A stretch of DNA of 64,000 nucleotides from Sambucus nigra (lineage: Eukaryota > Streptophyta > Magnoliopsida > Dipsacales > Adoxaceae), in the NCBI GenBank assembly GCA_949130495.1, contig OX422214.1, forward strand, positions 5,874,046 through 5,938,045, in the 5' to 3' direction. Of the stretch, positions 1 to 11,130 are shown piece by piece. The notes below the pieces were generated by a model. It saw nothing but the letters and a program-made list of their open reading frames with translations. It did not search any database and was not told the DNA's origin. Position numbers and translations under genes: made by a program. How positions within the stretch are numbered: the stretch's first letter is position 1; each line of letters starts with the position of its first letter.

Positions 1-104
1 TTATGTGGGGGACTGTTAGAATATATATATTATACGAGTATTTAATATATATATGAAATTTTGAAATGTGGAACTTCCTATTGTGTTTATTGTAAGTAAG
101 AAAT

Positions 105-1069
105 TGTAACAACCCGCCCTTTTGGAGACGATTAAATTCCATAATTAAAAATAAATTGGAATTTGGGAAATTTTCTTAAATAGTAATTTTTGAGATTTTC
201 GAGGATTAAATGAGTTTCAAAGGATTTTTTGATTATTTTTGGGACTGTATAGGTCGAAATATTTTAATTATATGTCGCCGTTGTGAAAAGCGACACGAGG
301 TAAGATTTTTAATTAGAAAACCCGCATTTATTTATTTTGGGTTGGAATAGTGATTTGCGGTCAAGTACCTCGGATGGGAATTTCGACTGCGCCATGATTC
401 TCGGAATGGTCGAGATAGTCGGAAAAGAGTGTCTGATTGTCGAAAATGAGTTTCGGGTAATTTTAGAGGTAAAAGTAACTCGTAATTCGGTAAACGAGTC
501 GTTTTTGGGTTTTAAGGGTTTAAACCCTTTTTCTTTCTTTATAAAGAGGGAGAGGGGGAGAAAAGAGAAGAGAAAGAAGAGAAAAGAGAGAGAAGAGAGA
601 GGGGAAGGAGAAATAGGAGGAGAAATGGAGATCTCGGGCAAACTCCGCCGGATTCGACTCGAGGTTGTCAGATTTTATCCACGAGGCAAGTGTTTACTTG
701 CTTTATTTATCTTTTTGCATAAATATCTCATACCGTAGTTTGGTAGAAACAAACACTAATGGTTTTGGGGTGGGTTATCGTGGATAAAACGGGTTTTTGG
801 GAGTTAAAACAATTAAACCCCAAATAATATTTCAATTTATGGAACTTAAATTTTAACCTAAATTAATTGGTAGTTTTGGGTTCTAGGATGTTTAGAACCC
901 TTAATATATGTGTATTTGTAGTTAGGTAAAAGTTTTTAACGCTCACCTAATAGGATATTCGTAATTAAATGGATTTTCGACAGTGATGCTAAGAATGATC
1001 CATATGTAACTCCTGTTATAATTTGATATAGGAGTGATCGCCCGGTATCCCATTAGGCGGGTTGTTATA
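105..1069 (+). mobile_element. Compact Tekay-like solo LTR (965 bp) inside the E1 LTR
   Basis: It starts TGTAACAACCCG and ends GGGTTGTTATA (terminal CA decayed to TA), and is flanked by the perfect duplication GAAAT at 100-104 and 1070-1074. It retains the family signature near the 3' end (TTTTCGACAGTGATGCTAAG and GGAGTGATCGCCCGGTAT). It also has the upstream motif GGAATGGTCGAGATAGTC at 403-420, a TATA-like TATAAAGAGG at 540, a GA-rich tract at 548-625 and GAGGCAAGT at 683-691. It lacks the long middle section with the palindrome cluster and the CTCTGACCC motif, so it is a short subfamily. ORFs in it look accidental. Confidence 0.9.
540..549 (+). promoter_or_regulatory. Candidate TATA box of the compact Tekay LTR
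   Basis: TATAAAGAGG lies just before a GA-rich tract, in the position expected for the U3/R promoter of an LTR. This is inferred from sequence only. Confidence 0.45.
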
Positions 1070-1543
1070 GAAATGAATAATGAATTCAAATTGGAAATAC
1101 TTGTTTTGAAAAGTATAATATGACACGGGGAAACTCTATTAATAAATAAAGTCAAAAATGAGATCTTTGTTACTGAATGAAATTTTCCTCTTAAACAATT
1201 ATATTGTTCAGTCTTAGATCTTACAAGTAACCCAAGATAAGTTAAACCATTAGAAAGATTAGTGCGATATAAGATTAGATAAACCGTTGGGAAGGTTAGT
1301 GCGATAGGTGTGCACATTAGAAGAGAGGTGAGAATTTATCAAGAGAGTGATGCACTAATATGTTGCTGCATTGGCCTGTAAACATTTTAAATACTTGCTA
1401 AACAAATTTTAAATCATTTACACTATCGGGCTCTGACCCGTTTCTATTTCTCTCTCTCTTGTATATATATGTATATATTAAAGGTGCCCAGCCATAGGGG
1501 CGTCTTGCGTAGGATCCTTTGGAAGGAACACGCTGCAGCTTAG

Positions 1544-2976
1544 TGTAACAACTCGCGTAATTTTGGGGTATTTTCAAAATATAGAGGAAAATAAAGTTTT
1601 TGGCAAAATTATTTTTATTGCTCAAATACGTTGGATTTTATTTTTTAAGATGATAATTTCAAACGGAATTGGAATTGGAATTAAAATGGAGTTTTAATTG
1701 AATTTTTATTCTATAGAAGAGTCCTCCAAGCATAAAACTCTCTAAGAGCTCTCGAAACATAAAACTCTCTAGCAAAAAAAAACTATTTAAAAATATTGAA
1801 CGGTCCGATCGAGCTGAATTTTTTTCTGTAGCTTCCTCTCGTCTTCAGCTAATTCTATATAAAATTTCATCCAATTCCAACGGTCTGATCGTCCGGAATA
1901 AAATATTTAGTGTTTGTATCTGATTAGAACTCTTTTCTTAATCAAACTCTTAATCCTTTATATATCAACAAATTCGTGGCTTGGCTTTTCAAATCACCTT
2001 CTCTCAAACTTTTCAAGAAGAAGAGCTCTTTAGAATTACTCCCTTTCATCTAGAAACCATAGCCCCAAACTTATTCAAGATTTCAACCTTAGATTAGAAG
2101 GCTTATTTGGTGTTTTCTCGAGTTTGGGCCAGAACTTGATTGGATTATTTTTACGAGAGGAACGTGATGGCTTGTTTAGATTTTGAGGCTGAAATTGTGT
2201 GATGATTCATGTTGGTTCTTTTTTGTGGTTTAAGGTATGGGGTTTTACACAATATGCTCCTTAATCTCGCGAGTGTTATTCCCGTTGTTTTCTTGTGATT
2301 ATTGACTCATATTCGAATTGATAAATTCTTTTGGATATCTGAAAATATTTGTTGGAATCTAATTTCGATTCATGTGGTATTATATTTGGTGTTGAGCATG
2401 TTGTCATGAGATTTTAATATGGCACTGAGGTTGGGCATCCGCCAATATTCCTTTTTCCGGATATGCTGAAAAAATGCATAGGCGCGGTACGGTGGTGAGG
2501 CCTGGTGACCCGGTTAATGTGTTGTTGAGTAATTATATTGATATAATTGCTTATGAGATTCACTTTGATTTGAATATTCTTATTCGTATTGTTACGTTTT
2601 ATTCACCGCTAATATTTGTTGAGCATCTTTCCTGTCGTATTGTGTACTTCCCCATATTTTCTTTTAGTGGAAGGTTAGCGCGGATTTTGGGCGCTTTGGA
2701 TTTGATTTTAGCGTGGACTATTTTGGGAAGATTATTCGAGAATACAAGTTGGAAGATTGTATTTTTTTTATGTATTGAGCATTGAAGATTTGTTTTTTAT
2801 CGATATAGATAGTTGTTTTAATTCGAGAGATTTGTTGTATTAATTTGAAGACGAGTTTAGTAGTTTCTTTTCTATATTCAGATTTAGATGCTCCATACCT
2901 TGTGAATTGTGGAATTGGTTAGATTTATCGATGAGTAGCGCTCCGTTCGGTCTCCCAGGGCGGGCTGGGTGTTACT
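1544..2976 (+). repeat. Mini-element 5' LTR
   Basis: It begins TGTAACAACTCGCG and ends GGGTGTTACT, where the last base has drifted from the expected A. Nearly identical to 3220-4654. Near 1800-1900 it carries two copies of a CGGTCCGATCG-like half-palindromic motif upstream of a TATATAAAA-like stretch. The 103-codon ORF at 2474 is repeated in the 3' LTR and looks non-coding. Confidence 0.9.
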
Positions 2977-3219
2977 GAATGGTATCAGAGCTTAGGTATA
3001 CGACAACCCTCGGGTCTTAGATTTTGGGTCTGTTGCGTTTTTGTGGCGCGAATTTGGAGATAGAAATTTTTAGAAACTCGTTTTGCGTTAGGCATATAGA
3101 TTAGATGTGAGGAAATTATTTTTTGGTGACGAGATTATTTTTGGAGATTGTTGGCCTGATTTTTGAGAGTTAGGTATTTGGCGAATTTCGAGGGCGAAAT
3201 TTCATTGTTAGTGGGGAAG
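2977..3219 (+). other. Mini-element interior: PBS, 200 bp non-coding, PPT
   Basis: PBS TGGTATCAGAGCTTAGGT at 2980-2997 matches the 3' end of initiator tRNA-Met. About 190 bp without an ORF follow. The segment ends with GAATTTCGAGGGCGAAAT, resembling the extreme 3' end of chromovirus pol (compare 28206-28224 in E2), and a purine-rich PPT, GTGGGGAAG, immediately before the 3' LTR. Confidence 0.85.
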
Positions 3220-4654
3220 TGTAACAACCCGCGTAATTTTGGGGTACTTTCAAAATATAGAGGAAAATAAAATTTTTGGCAAAATTATTTTTATTGCTCA
3301 AATACGTTGGATTTTATTTTTAAAGATGATAATTTCAAACGGAATTGGAATCGGAATTAAAATGGAGTTTTAATTGAATTTTTATTCTATAGAAGAGTCC
3401 TCCAAGCATAAAACTCTCTAAGAGCCCTCGAAACATAAATCTCTCTAGCACAAAAAAAAACTATTTAAAAATATTGAACGGTCCGATCGAGCTGAATTTT
3501 TTTTCTGTAGCTTCCTCTCGTCTTCAGCTAATTCTATATAAAATTTCATCCAATTCCAACAGTCCGATCGTCCGGAAAAAAATATTTAGTGTTTGTATCT
3601 GATTAGAACTCTTTTCTTAATCAAACTCTTAATCCTTTATATATCAACAAATTCGTGGCTTGGCTTTTCAAATCAACTTTTCTCAAACTTTTCAAGAAGA
3701 AGAGCTCTTTAGAATTACTCCCTTTCATCTACAAACCATAGCCCCAAACTTATTCAAGATTTCAACCTTAGATTAGAAGGCTTATTTGGTGTTTTCTCGA
3801 GTTTGGGCTAGAACTTGATTGGATTATTTTTACGAGAGGAACATGATGGCGTGTTTAGATTTTGAGGCTGAAATTGTGTGATGATTCATGTTGGTTCTTT
3901 TTTGTGGTTTAAGGTATGGGGTTTTACACAATATGCTCCTTAATCTCGCGAGTGTTATTCCGGTTGTTTTCTTGTGATTATTGACTCATATTCGAATTGA
4001 TAAATTCTTTTGGATATCTGAAAATATTTGTTGTAATCTAATTTCGATTCATGTGGTATTATATTTGGTGTTGAGCATGTTGTCATGAGATTTTAATATG
4101 GCACTGAGGTTGGGCACCCGCCAATATTCCTTTTTCCGGATATGCTGAAAAAATGCATAGGCGCGGTACGGTGGTGAGGCCTGGTGACCCGGTTAATGTG
4201 TTGTTGAGTAATTATATTGATATAATTGCTTATGAGATTCACTTTGATTTGAATATTCGTATTCGTATTGTTACGTTTTATTCACCGCTAATATTTGTTG
4301 AGCATCTTTCCTGTCGTATTGTGTACTTTCCCATATTTTCTTTTAGTGGCAGGTTAGCGCGGATTTTGGGTGCTTTGGATTTGATTTTAGCGTGGACTAT
4401 TTTGGGAAGATTATTCGAGAATACAAGTTGGAAGATTGTATTTTTTTATGTATAGAGCATTGAAGATTTGTTTTGTATCGAGATAGATAGTTGTTTTAAT
4501 TCGGGAGATTTGTTGTATTAATTTGAAGACGAGTTTAGTAGTTTCTTTTCTATATTCGGATTTATATGCTCCATACCTTGTGAATTGTGGAATTGGTTAG
4601 ATTTATCGATGAGTAGCGCTCCGTTCGCTCTACCCGGGCGGGCAGGGTGTTACA
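3220..4654 (+). repeat. Mini-element 3' LTR
   Basis: It begins TGTAACAACCCGCG after the PPT and ends GGGTGTTACA directly before the right CTTAG duplication. It has the same length and layout as 1544-2976, with scattered single-base differences. Confidence 0.92.
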
Positions 4655-5140
4655 CTTAGGTGGGAGTTGCAGGCCTCTTGCTTAGACGACTTCATTTATT
4701 TGATTCCACTCTTAGCTTATTTATTCAGTTGGGCATGTGTCGCCCGTTTTCATTATCTAGTTATTTTATTGGACATTTTGATTCATTCATTTCTAGTATT
4801 GTCACTTTGGGATTTATTACTATCTGGATGTTTTACTTTATGTTTTAATGTTGGGATTTAGTTGTTGAATGTTTAAATTATTTGGATTATATGTTCCAGG
4901 ATAATTGTGGTGTGATTCTTTAGCATTGAATTATTGTAAGGATTTAAATCTTGGTTTATAAAATAAAATTTGTAAAGTAATGTCTAAAAATGGTTTTGAC
5001 ACTTAGCTTAATTAATTAGGGTGTTTAAATTGGAAAAGTTATTTTTCGACAGTGATGCTAAGAATGAACCAACTGTTCACCTTGATTTAATTTAATAAAG
5101 GAGTGATCACCCGGTATTTAATTAGGCGGGGTGTCACAGG

Positions 5141-5158
5141 TGGTATCAGAGCATCAGG
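5141..5158 (+). promoter_or_regulatory. E1 primer binding site (initiator tRNA-Met)
   Basis: TGGTATCAGAGCATCAGG begins two bases after the LTR end. It is identical to the E3 PBS read on the minus strand. Minus-strand DNA synthesis would be primed here. Confidence 0.9.
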
Positions 5159-5330
5159 TTCTAGTGTTCTTAGGATCTGTACGGCTTATTTCTCTTTCAG
5201 CTTAACATTTTTGCTATAGAGCCCTAACATTAGGAATGTTGTATTCATCTTTATGCGTTGGAAATTCGTGCTTCTTCAACTTGTCGATACGAATGTTAAA
5301 CTTATTCTGATGAAATTTTAAAACTTTCAG

Positions 5331-6240
5331 ATGGACCGTCAGGAAGAACAAGCTAATACCACTAGGGAAGTTAATGAGCAAGGACAACTCACGCCTCAGG
5401 TGTCTCCGAAAAGGGTACCAATCGCCGAATTTGCGGGCATTGTGGCACAAGCAGTTACCACTGCACTTTTACAGTACCACGAACGCAGCATACAACTTAG
5501 AGGAGGCAAACGACCTAGAGAGGTTAACCAAATACATGTGACTAAAGTTGACAATTGTGCGAAGGCACCGAAATTGCGACAACAAACCACTCAAGACCGA
5601 GTCAGTTCCAGAAGTAACAAAATTTATGTAAAGGGCCAAAAGTGTCAGGGCCAACGAAGTCAGATTCAGAATGAAATCACAAAGAGGTGTTTCAGTTGTG
5701 GAATGGACGGTCACAAATGTCAATCTTGTCCGAATCAGACCGGGGATAAAATACAATTCGACCAGCGAAGAATTTTGGAACTCTGCTATAAATGTTTACA
5801 GCCGGGTCATAAGTGGAGGGATTGTCCTCACCCTGACATAGTTTTTCCACAAATTTCCCCTCAAGGCCAGCAAGACCAAGGAAAAAGCGAGACTAGTCAA
5901 CAACGGGGTGAAGTGAAATAGTTTCGAGAGAGGTGTTTCCAATGTGGTATGAAAGATCATAGGTGTCAGAATTGCCCAGAGAGGAATAAAGCCCCAAGTC
6001 AGCAAGGCCGACACCGACAGCAGCAGGGTCAGAGGGGGAGTAACTTCAGAGGCCGATGTTTTGTGTGCAACAAGCATTGCCATAAGCGCCAGGATTGCCC
6101 AGAGAGTGATAGGGCCCCACAGCAGCAGGGTGCTCGTAATGAGCCACAGAGACCACTTTTTCCAACCTCCCTCCCAACACCAGCTCAAGTACCAGCCCTA
6201 CCAGCCATTCCAACAGCTCCAGTGCAGCAGGGGCAGTTAC
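5331..6240 (+). pseudogene. gag: E1 Gag: capsid-less, four CCHC zinc knuckles
   Basis: The start is the ATG after TTTCAG, the same place as in E2 (23555) and E3 (62991), about 180-190 bp after the PBS. An N-terminal AGIVAQAVTTAL segment matches AAIVAQAVNAAL of E2 and E3. The roughly 200-residue capsid region that follows in those copies (WERVRDAFQKAHPPEF onward) is absent and replaced by a basic, Gln-rich stretch. Four perfect CX2CX4HX4C knuckles follow: CFSCGMDGHKCQSC (~120), CYKCLQPGHKWRDC (~152), CFQCGMKDHRCQNC (~200) and CFVCNKHCHKRQDC (~242). A single in-frame TAG lies at 5919. E2 and E3 have one knuckle. How particles could form without capsid is unclear, and a defective copy is likely. 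Confidence 0.82.
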
Positions 6241-6800
6241 AGTATGGACGTGTCTATAACGTCCACCAGGCACCAGCTCCGCAGACACCACCCGCGATTG
6301 AGGGTATGTTTCCTATCCATGGTATTATGGGTCGAGTTTTGTTTGATACTGGGGCGATGCATTATTTTATAGCTACGCATTTTGCGAAGGCCTTAGGGTT
6401 ATTAGCCACAACAGAGAGCACTGTGACGTGTGTAGACTCACCACTGGGGAGTGGATCGCTAAGTTTCTTTATATGCCGGGGAGTGGGGGTAGAGATTGGT
6501 AGCTTGGTATTACCTGCAGACATGTTAGTCTTAGATATGCATGAGCATGACGTTATTATCGGTATGGATTGGCTCGCTGCTTACAGGGCCATGATAGAAT
6601 GTTTTGGTGGGAGTATTGTTTTTGCCATTCCGAGGCAAGAGATGTTTGTAGTGGTGATGCCTCGCCCAGAGGGAGGCTCGACTGCTCATTTGTATTACAT
6701 AAAGGAGGATACCTTTAAGGAGGTTGTGATTCCCTTAAACTCGATCCCAGTTGTCCAAGATTATTCCGATGTATTCCAGGAGATACCAAACCTAACCCCT
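6241..6800 (+). pseudogene. E1 aspartic protease region
   Basis: Reads in the same frame as Gag, so E1 had one collinear gag-pol frame. The active-site motif LFDTGAMHYF, typical of retropepsins, is at about 6336, and the family motif IIGMDWL lies at about 6553. It would cleave the Gag-Pol polyprotein. No frame-breaking change lies within the domain itself. Confidence 0.85.
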
Positions 6801-8120
6801 AGCCGAGAGATAGACTTTGTCATAGATTTATTACCGGATACTAGACTGATAGCACGCGCTCCATACCGTATAGCTCCAGCAGAGATGCAAGAGTTACGAG
6901 ATTAGATATAGCAGCTGTTAGGTCAGGGCTTCATTCGCAGGAGTACCTCACCTTGGGGCGCTCCAGTTATGTTTGTGAAGAAGAGAGATGGTTCACTGAG
7001 GCTATGTGTGGACTACTGGGAGTTGAACAAGGTCACGATACGAAATAAGTACCCATTGCCTCAAATCGATGGTCTGTTCGACCAGCTAAGGGGAGAAACT
7101 TTCTTTTCGAAGATAGATCTGAGGTCGGGGTACCATCAGCTACGTATTAGGGAGCATAATGTTTCAAAGACTTCTTTCTTGACGAGATACGGGTCCTATG
7201 AGTTCAGAGTGATGCCATTTGGCCTCACAAATGCTCCAGCGGTGTTCATGGACTTAATGAACCGAGTGTTCAGAGAGTTCTTGGATCAGTTTGTCATCAT
7301 CTTCATAGATGACATATTGATATATTCACACTCCGAGGAGGAGCATGATGAGCACTTGAGACAGGTTCATCAGACTCTACGAGAGAATCAGTTATATGCT
7401 AAGTACGAGAAGTGCGGATTCTGGTTGCGAGAAGTACAGTTCTTGGGACATATTGTTTCAGAGCAGCGGATAGCAGTTGACCCGAGTAAAGTGTCAGCGG
7501 TGAGGGAGTGGGGACAACCCACGACACCGACGGAAGTGCGTAGTTCCTTGGGGTTAGCCGGATACTACAGGAGATTCATTCGGGGATTCTCCAAAATAGC
7601 GGGTCCATTGACGAACCTGACTCGCAAAGGGGTACCATATATTTGGGATGATGCTTGTCAATTGGCTTTCGACGAGCTGAAAGACAAGCTTAATTCAGCA
7701 CCATTTCTTGCTTTACCGAAGCCGGGTGTGGAGTACCTGGTTTACACCGATGCCTCTTTACGGGGACTTGGGGGAGTACTTCAACAGGAAGAGAAGGCTA
7801 TAGCTTTTGCCTCCTGCAAGCTTAAGCTGCATGAGAAGAATTACCCCACCCGCGACCTGGAGTTAGCAGCGATCGTTTTCGCATTGAGGATATGGAGGAA
7901 CTATTTATTGGGGGAGAAATTCCAGTTGTTCAAAGACCACAAGTCACTGCAGTACCTGTTCACTCAGCGAGAGTTGAATATGCGTCAGCGCAGGTGGTTA
8001 GAGTTTGTGAAAGATTATCAGTTTGACGTACAATACCATCAGGGGAAGGCCAACGTAGTTGCTGATGTGTTGAGCCATAGGCCGGTAGACGATGTAGCGG
8101 ACATCTGGAAAGCAAAGTGA
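6801..8120 (+). pseudogene. pol: E1 reverse transcriptase and RNase H
   Basis: RT motifs are in order: [43 protein letters not shown] and the catalytic FIDD at about 7308. RNase H follows with YTDAS (~7743), the acidic LELAA segment, DHKSLQYLF and NVVAD. In-frame stops are TAG at 6903 and 6909 and TGA at 8118 (E2 has TGG there). Otherwise the frame is open for 383 codons. In host cells the product copies element RNA in the particle. Confidence 0.9.
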
Positions 8121-9547
8121 AAGGAGTTAGGCCACCAGGACGCAGTAACCCGTTCCTTCATATCTGTTATGACAGTGACACCCGAGATTGTTACGAGGGT
8201 GATACAGGCACAGACCGCATACCCGTTTTGCCAGGAGAAGATTGTAGGACTTTTAGCTGAGGGTGCTGAGTCCTATTCTGTTAGTTCTGATGGGGGTTTG
8301 AGGTTTAATGGGATATTGATGGTTACAGAAGGAGCAGAATTACGTCATATAGTGATGACCCAGTCTCACGGGTCCCGATTTGCGGTACATCCTGGAGGAG
8401 ATAAGATGTACCAGGATATGAGGCTACAATACTGGTGGAGTGGGATGAAGAAGGACATTGCTGAATTCGTGTCCAAGTGTTCTACTTGCCATCTAGTAAA
8501 GGTAGACCATCAGAAACCGTCAGGGTTGCTTCAGCCATTGGAAGTACCTGCGTGGAAGTGGGAGAGTATTTTCATGGATTTTATTACAGGGTTGCCTACA
8601 TCACAGCGGGGCCACGACTCTATCTGGGTGATAGTAAACCGTTTGACCAAGGTGGCTCATTTTCTGCCGGTGCGGACAGACTATACCACGGGTTAGTATG
8701 CTCAGTTGTTCATTGCTGAGATTATAAGATTACATGGGGTGCCCCTGAATATTGTGTCAGATAGAGACAAGATTTTTGTGTCGCATTTCTGGGAGAGCTT
8801 TCAAGAGGCTATGGGTACTGAGTTGAGGCTGAGTTCAGCTTATCACCCACAGACAGATGGACAGACAGAGCTACTAATCAAATGTTGGAGGATATGCTAC
8901 GCATGTGTGTTCTTGATTTTGGAGGAGGTTGGGAGCCACATCTTCCACTGGTAGAGTTTTCTTATAATAACTCTTATCAGTTCACGATTGGCATGGCTCC
9001 ATTCGAGGCTTTGTACGGCAGGCCTTGTCGTTCCCCAACTTGTTGGCTAGAGGTGGGAGATAACAAGTTGCTCAGACCAGAGGTAATTCAGGAAACCTCC
9101 GCGAGGATTGAGATGATCAGGAGTCGCATTCGAGTAGCCCAGGACAGGCAGAAGAGCTACGCCGATGCAAAACGGTTCTTCTGGGAGTTTAATGTGGGGG
9201 ATCAAGTGTTACTACGTGTATCTCCTATGAAAGGAGTGATGAGATTCGGGAAGAAAGGGAAATTGGCCCCGAGGTACGTGGGACCATTTCCCATTATCGA
9301 GAGGATTGGGCCGGTAGCATACAGATTGGGACTGGCAGAGCATTTACATCGCATTCACGATGTATTCCACATCTCATCATTGAGACGATATCTTCGGGAT
9401 GATATGGCCCATACTCACATCGCGATAGATGAGATAGACTTACAGCCTGATAGCTCTTACGAGGAGAGACCGGTGGCTATCCTAGACCATAGCAAGAGGA
9501 GATTGAGGTCGAAGCTAGTTCCACTTGTACGGGTCCAGTGGGAGCAT
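8121..9547 (+). pseudogene. E1 integrase, truncated before the chromodomain
   Basis: The HHCC zinc finger is intact (HPGGDKMY, then CSTC at about 8480). Catalytic residues are present: D of FMDFITG, D of NIVSDRDK and E of DGQTE. TAG at 8694 stands where E2 has CAG. A 1-bp loss near 8872 shifts the frame, and the C-terminal part continues from 8882. Coding stops abruptly at 9547, where the chromodomain codons are fused to LTR sequence, so the targeting chromodomain seen in E2 and E3 is lost. Confidence 0.88.
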
Positions 9548-10339
9548 CCCAAGATAAGTTAAACCATTGGAAAGATTAGTGCGATATAAGATAAGATAAA
9601 CCGTTAGGAAGGTTAGTACGATAGGTGTGCACATTAAAAGAGAGGTGAGAGTTTCTCAAAAGAGTGTCGCACTAATATGTTGTTGCATTGGCCTGAAAAC
9701 ATTTTAAATACTTGCTAAACAAATTTTAAATCAATTACACTATCAGGCTCTGACCCGTTTCTATTTCTCTCTCTCTTGTATATATATGTATATATTACAG
9801 GTGCCCAGCCACAGGGGCGTCTTGCGTAGGATCCTTTAGAAGGAACACGCTGCAGCTTAGGTGGGAGTTGCAAGCCTCTTGCTTAGACGACTTCATTTAT
9901 TTGATTCCACTCTTAGCTTATTTATTCAGTTGGGCATGTGTCGCCCGTTTCCATTATCTAGTTATTTTATTGGACATTTTGATTCATTCATTTCTAGTAT
10001 TGTCACTTTGGGATTTATTACTGTCTGGATGTTTTACTTTAAGTTTTAATGTTGGGATTTAGTTGCTGAATGTTTAAATTATTTGGATTATATGTTCCAG
10101 GATAATTGTGGTGTGATTCTTTAACATTGAATTATTGTAAAGATTTAAATCTTGGTTTATAAAATAAAATTTGGAAAGTAATGTCTAAAAATGGTTTTGA
10201 CACTTAGCTTAATTAATTAGGGTGTTTAAATTGGAAAAGTTATTTTTTGACAGTGATGCTAAGAATGAACCAACTGTTCACCTTGATTTAATTTAATAAA
10301 GGAGTGATCGCCCGGTATTTAATTAGGCGGGGTGTCACA
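9548..10339 (+). repeat. E1 3' LTR, 5'-truncated by deletion
   Basis: Begins at the equivalent of position 1231 of the 5' LTR (CCCAAGATAAG) and runs to GGTGTCACA at 10331-10339. It lacks everything upstream in the LTR. It has the conserved CAGGCTCTGACCCG at 9744-9757 and CAG before GTGCCCAGCC at 9798-9800. It preserves the uninterrupted target site of the mini-element near 9858. Confidence 0.9.
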
Positions 10340-10510
10340 TGATGTAAGCGTAGCGGAATCACACACAAATTAATCACACACATGATTAAAATAATAAAAT
10401 AACAAAACTCCATTACTTCTCTCTCTAAAACATAATAATAATCAAAACTACATGACTAGATGTCCTTTTATAAGCACAAGGACTCAAAAACACTAAAATA
10501 CCCTAAATGA

Positions 10511-10790
10511 TTAAACTGATAAAATAAATGATAAATGAGTATGTTCATACGTCACTTTCCCCCATACAAAGCATGCCATATCTTCCCAAAAATGGTCGTA
10601 TAAGTCCTTATCAACATGCTGTAGTGTGGCCTCAATATTCCATGAATCATCACTCTCAGTGCATCCCAACCAAGGTATCAAACTACAGGCGAGAGGGTCC
10701 GCAGGAGTTATAATCGTTTCAGAATCCAAAATCACCTCACCACGATCAATATGCAAGCAAACTAGCAGCATGGGATCCATAGTAAGGGAG
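10511..10790 (-). pseudogene. Reina-like pol C-terminus, possible chromodomain
   Basis: The minus-strand reading contains a segment of the form WLGCTESDDSWNIEATL, whose W, D-x-S-W and acidic residues fit the end of a retrotransposon chromodomain. It is short and decayed, so this is a weak call based on position after the integrase fragments. Confidence 0.4.
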
Positions 10791-11130
10791 TTGGGGGAAC
10801 ATGTGAACTTAGAAATGATGTCAAATTCTCCACATTAAATGTTGTATATGTTCTGAAACCCTTGGGCGGGGCCAACTCATGCACTATCGCCACAATGATG
10901 AATACTTAGAAAATGGCCAAAATGGCTCATCTCTAATTTGGTGGCCTTCCCCACCCATCGTTCGCATTGAAGATATATCGTAACAAGATCCTTCGGCTAA
11001 AAGATAAGGGACTGGTGATGATGATCCATGTTCTCCTTGTAGGAGGCATTCATACGTTGTAAACATGCATGCACGTCGTCATGAATGGATAACATATTGG
11101 AAGAAAAGTCAGCGACCATCAGACTTGCTG

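Larger units (their letters stand above)
1544..4654 (+). mobile_element. Non-autonomous mini-LTR retrotransposon with a 243-bp interior
   Basis: Two direct LTRs of about 1.43 kb flank an interior of only 243 bp that holds a PBS and a PPT and no coding capacity. It is bounded by the perfect duplication CTTAG (1539-1543 and 4655-4659). The 3' LTR of E1 at about 9860 shows the uninterrupted site with one CTTAG copy, which proves insertion. The two LTRs differ by only a few per cent by eye, so this is one of the younger insertions. The interior keeps a chromovirus-like pre-PPT stretch, which suggests derivation from a gypsy element by loss of gag-pol. Confidence 0.93.
1..5138 (+). repeat. E1 5' LTR, left-truncated by the window and twice interrupted
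   Basis: The segments 1-104, 1075-1543 and 4660-5138 are collinear with the E3 LTR read on the minus strand (for example 1-100 and 1075-1170 match the 56200-56400 region). They are separated by a solo LTR and a mini-LTR element, each with its own 5-bp target duplication. The LTR ends in GGTGTCACA directly before the PBS. It carries the conserved CGGGCTCTGACCCG motif at 1427-1440 and a pyrimidine/TA tract followed by AG at 1482-1483. The large 5034-bp span is mostly inserted DNA. Confidence 0.85.
1..10339 (+). mobile_element. Tekay-type Ty3/gypsy chromovirus E1, decayed and internally deleted
   Basis: The order is 5' LTR (open at the window edge), initiator-Met PBS at 5141, Gag, PR, RT, RNase H, INT and a truncated 3' LTR. 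The domain order PR-RT-RH-INT is the Ty3/gypsy order. Close protein similarity to E2 and E3, both of which end in a Tekay/Del-type chromodomain, supports the clade. The 3' end has a deletion that removed the chromodomain, the PPT and the first part of the 3' LTR. The element lies next to an antisense Reina-like remnant, which it probably interrupted. No target duplication can be tested because the left LTR start is outside the window. Confidence 0.9.

Noticed and set aside
337..738. 133-codon plus-strand ORF
   Set aside because: It spans the GA-rich tract and TATA region of a solo LTR; the Arg/Glu/Lys-rich part is a low-complexity artefact.
2474..2785. 103-codon ORF, repeated at 4153-4455
   Set aside because: It lies in both LTRs of the mini-element, the 3' copy ends differently, composition is LTR-like and no domain is recognisable.
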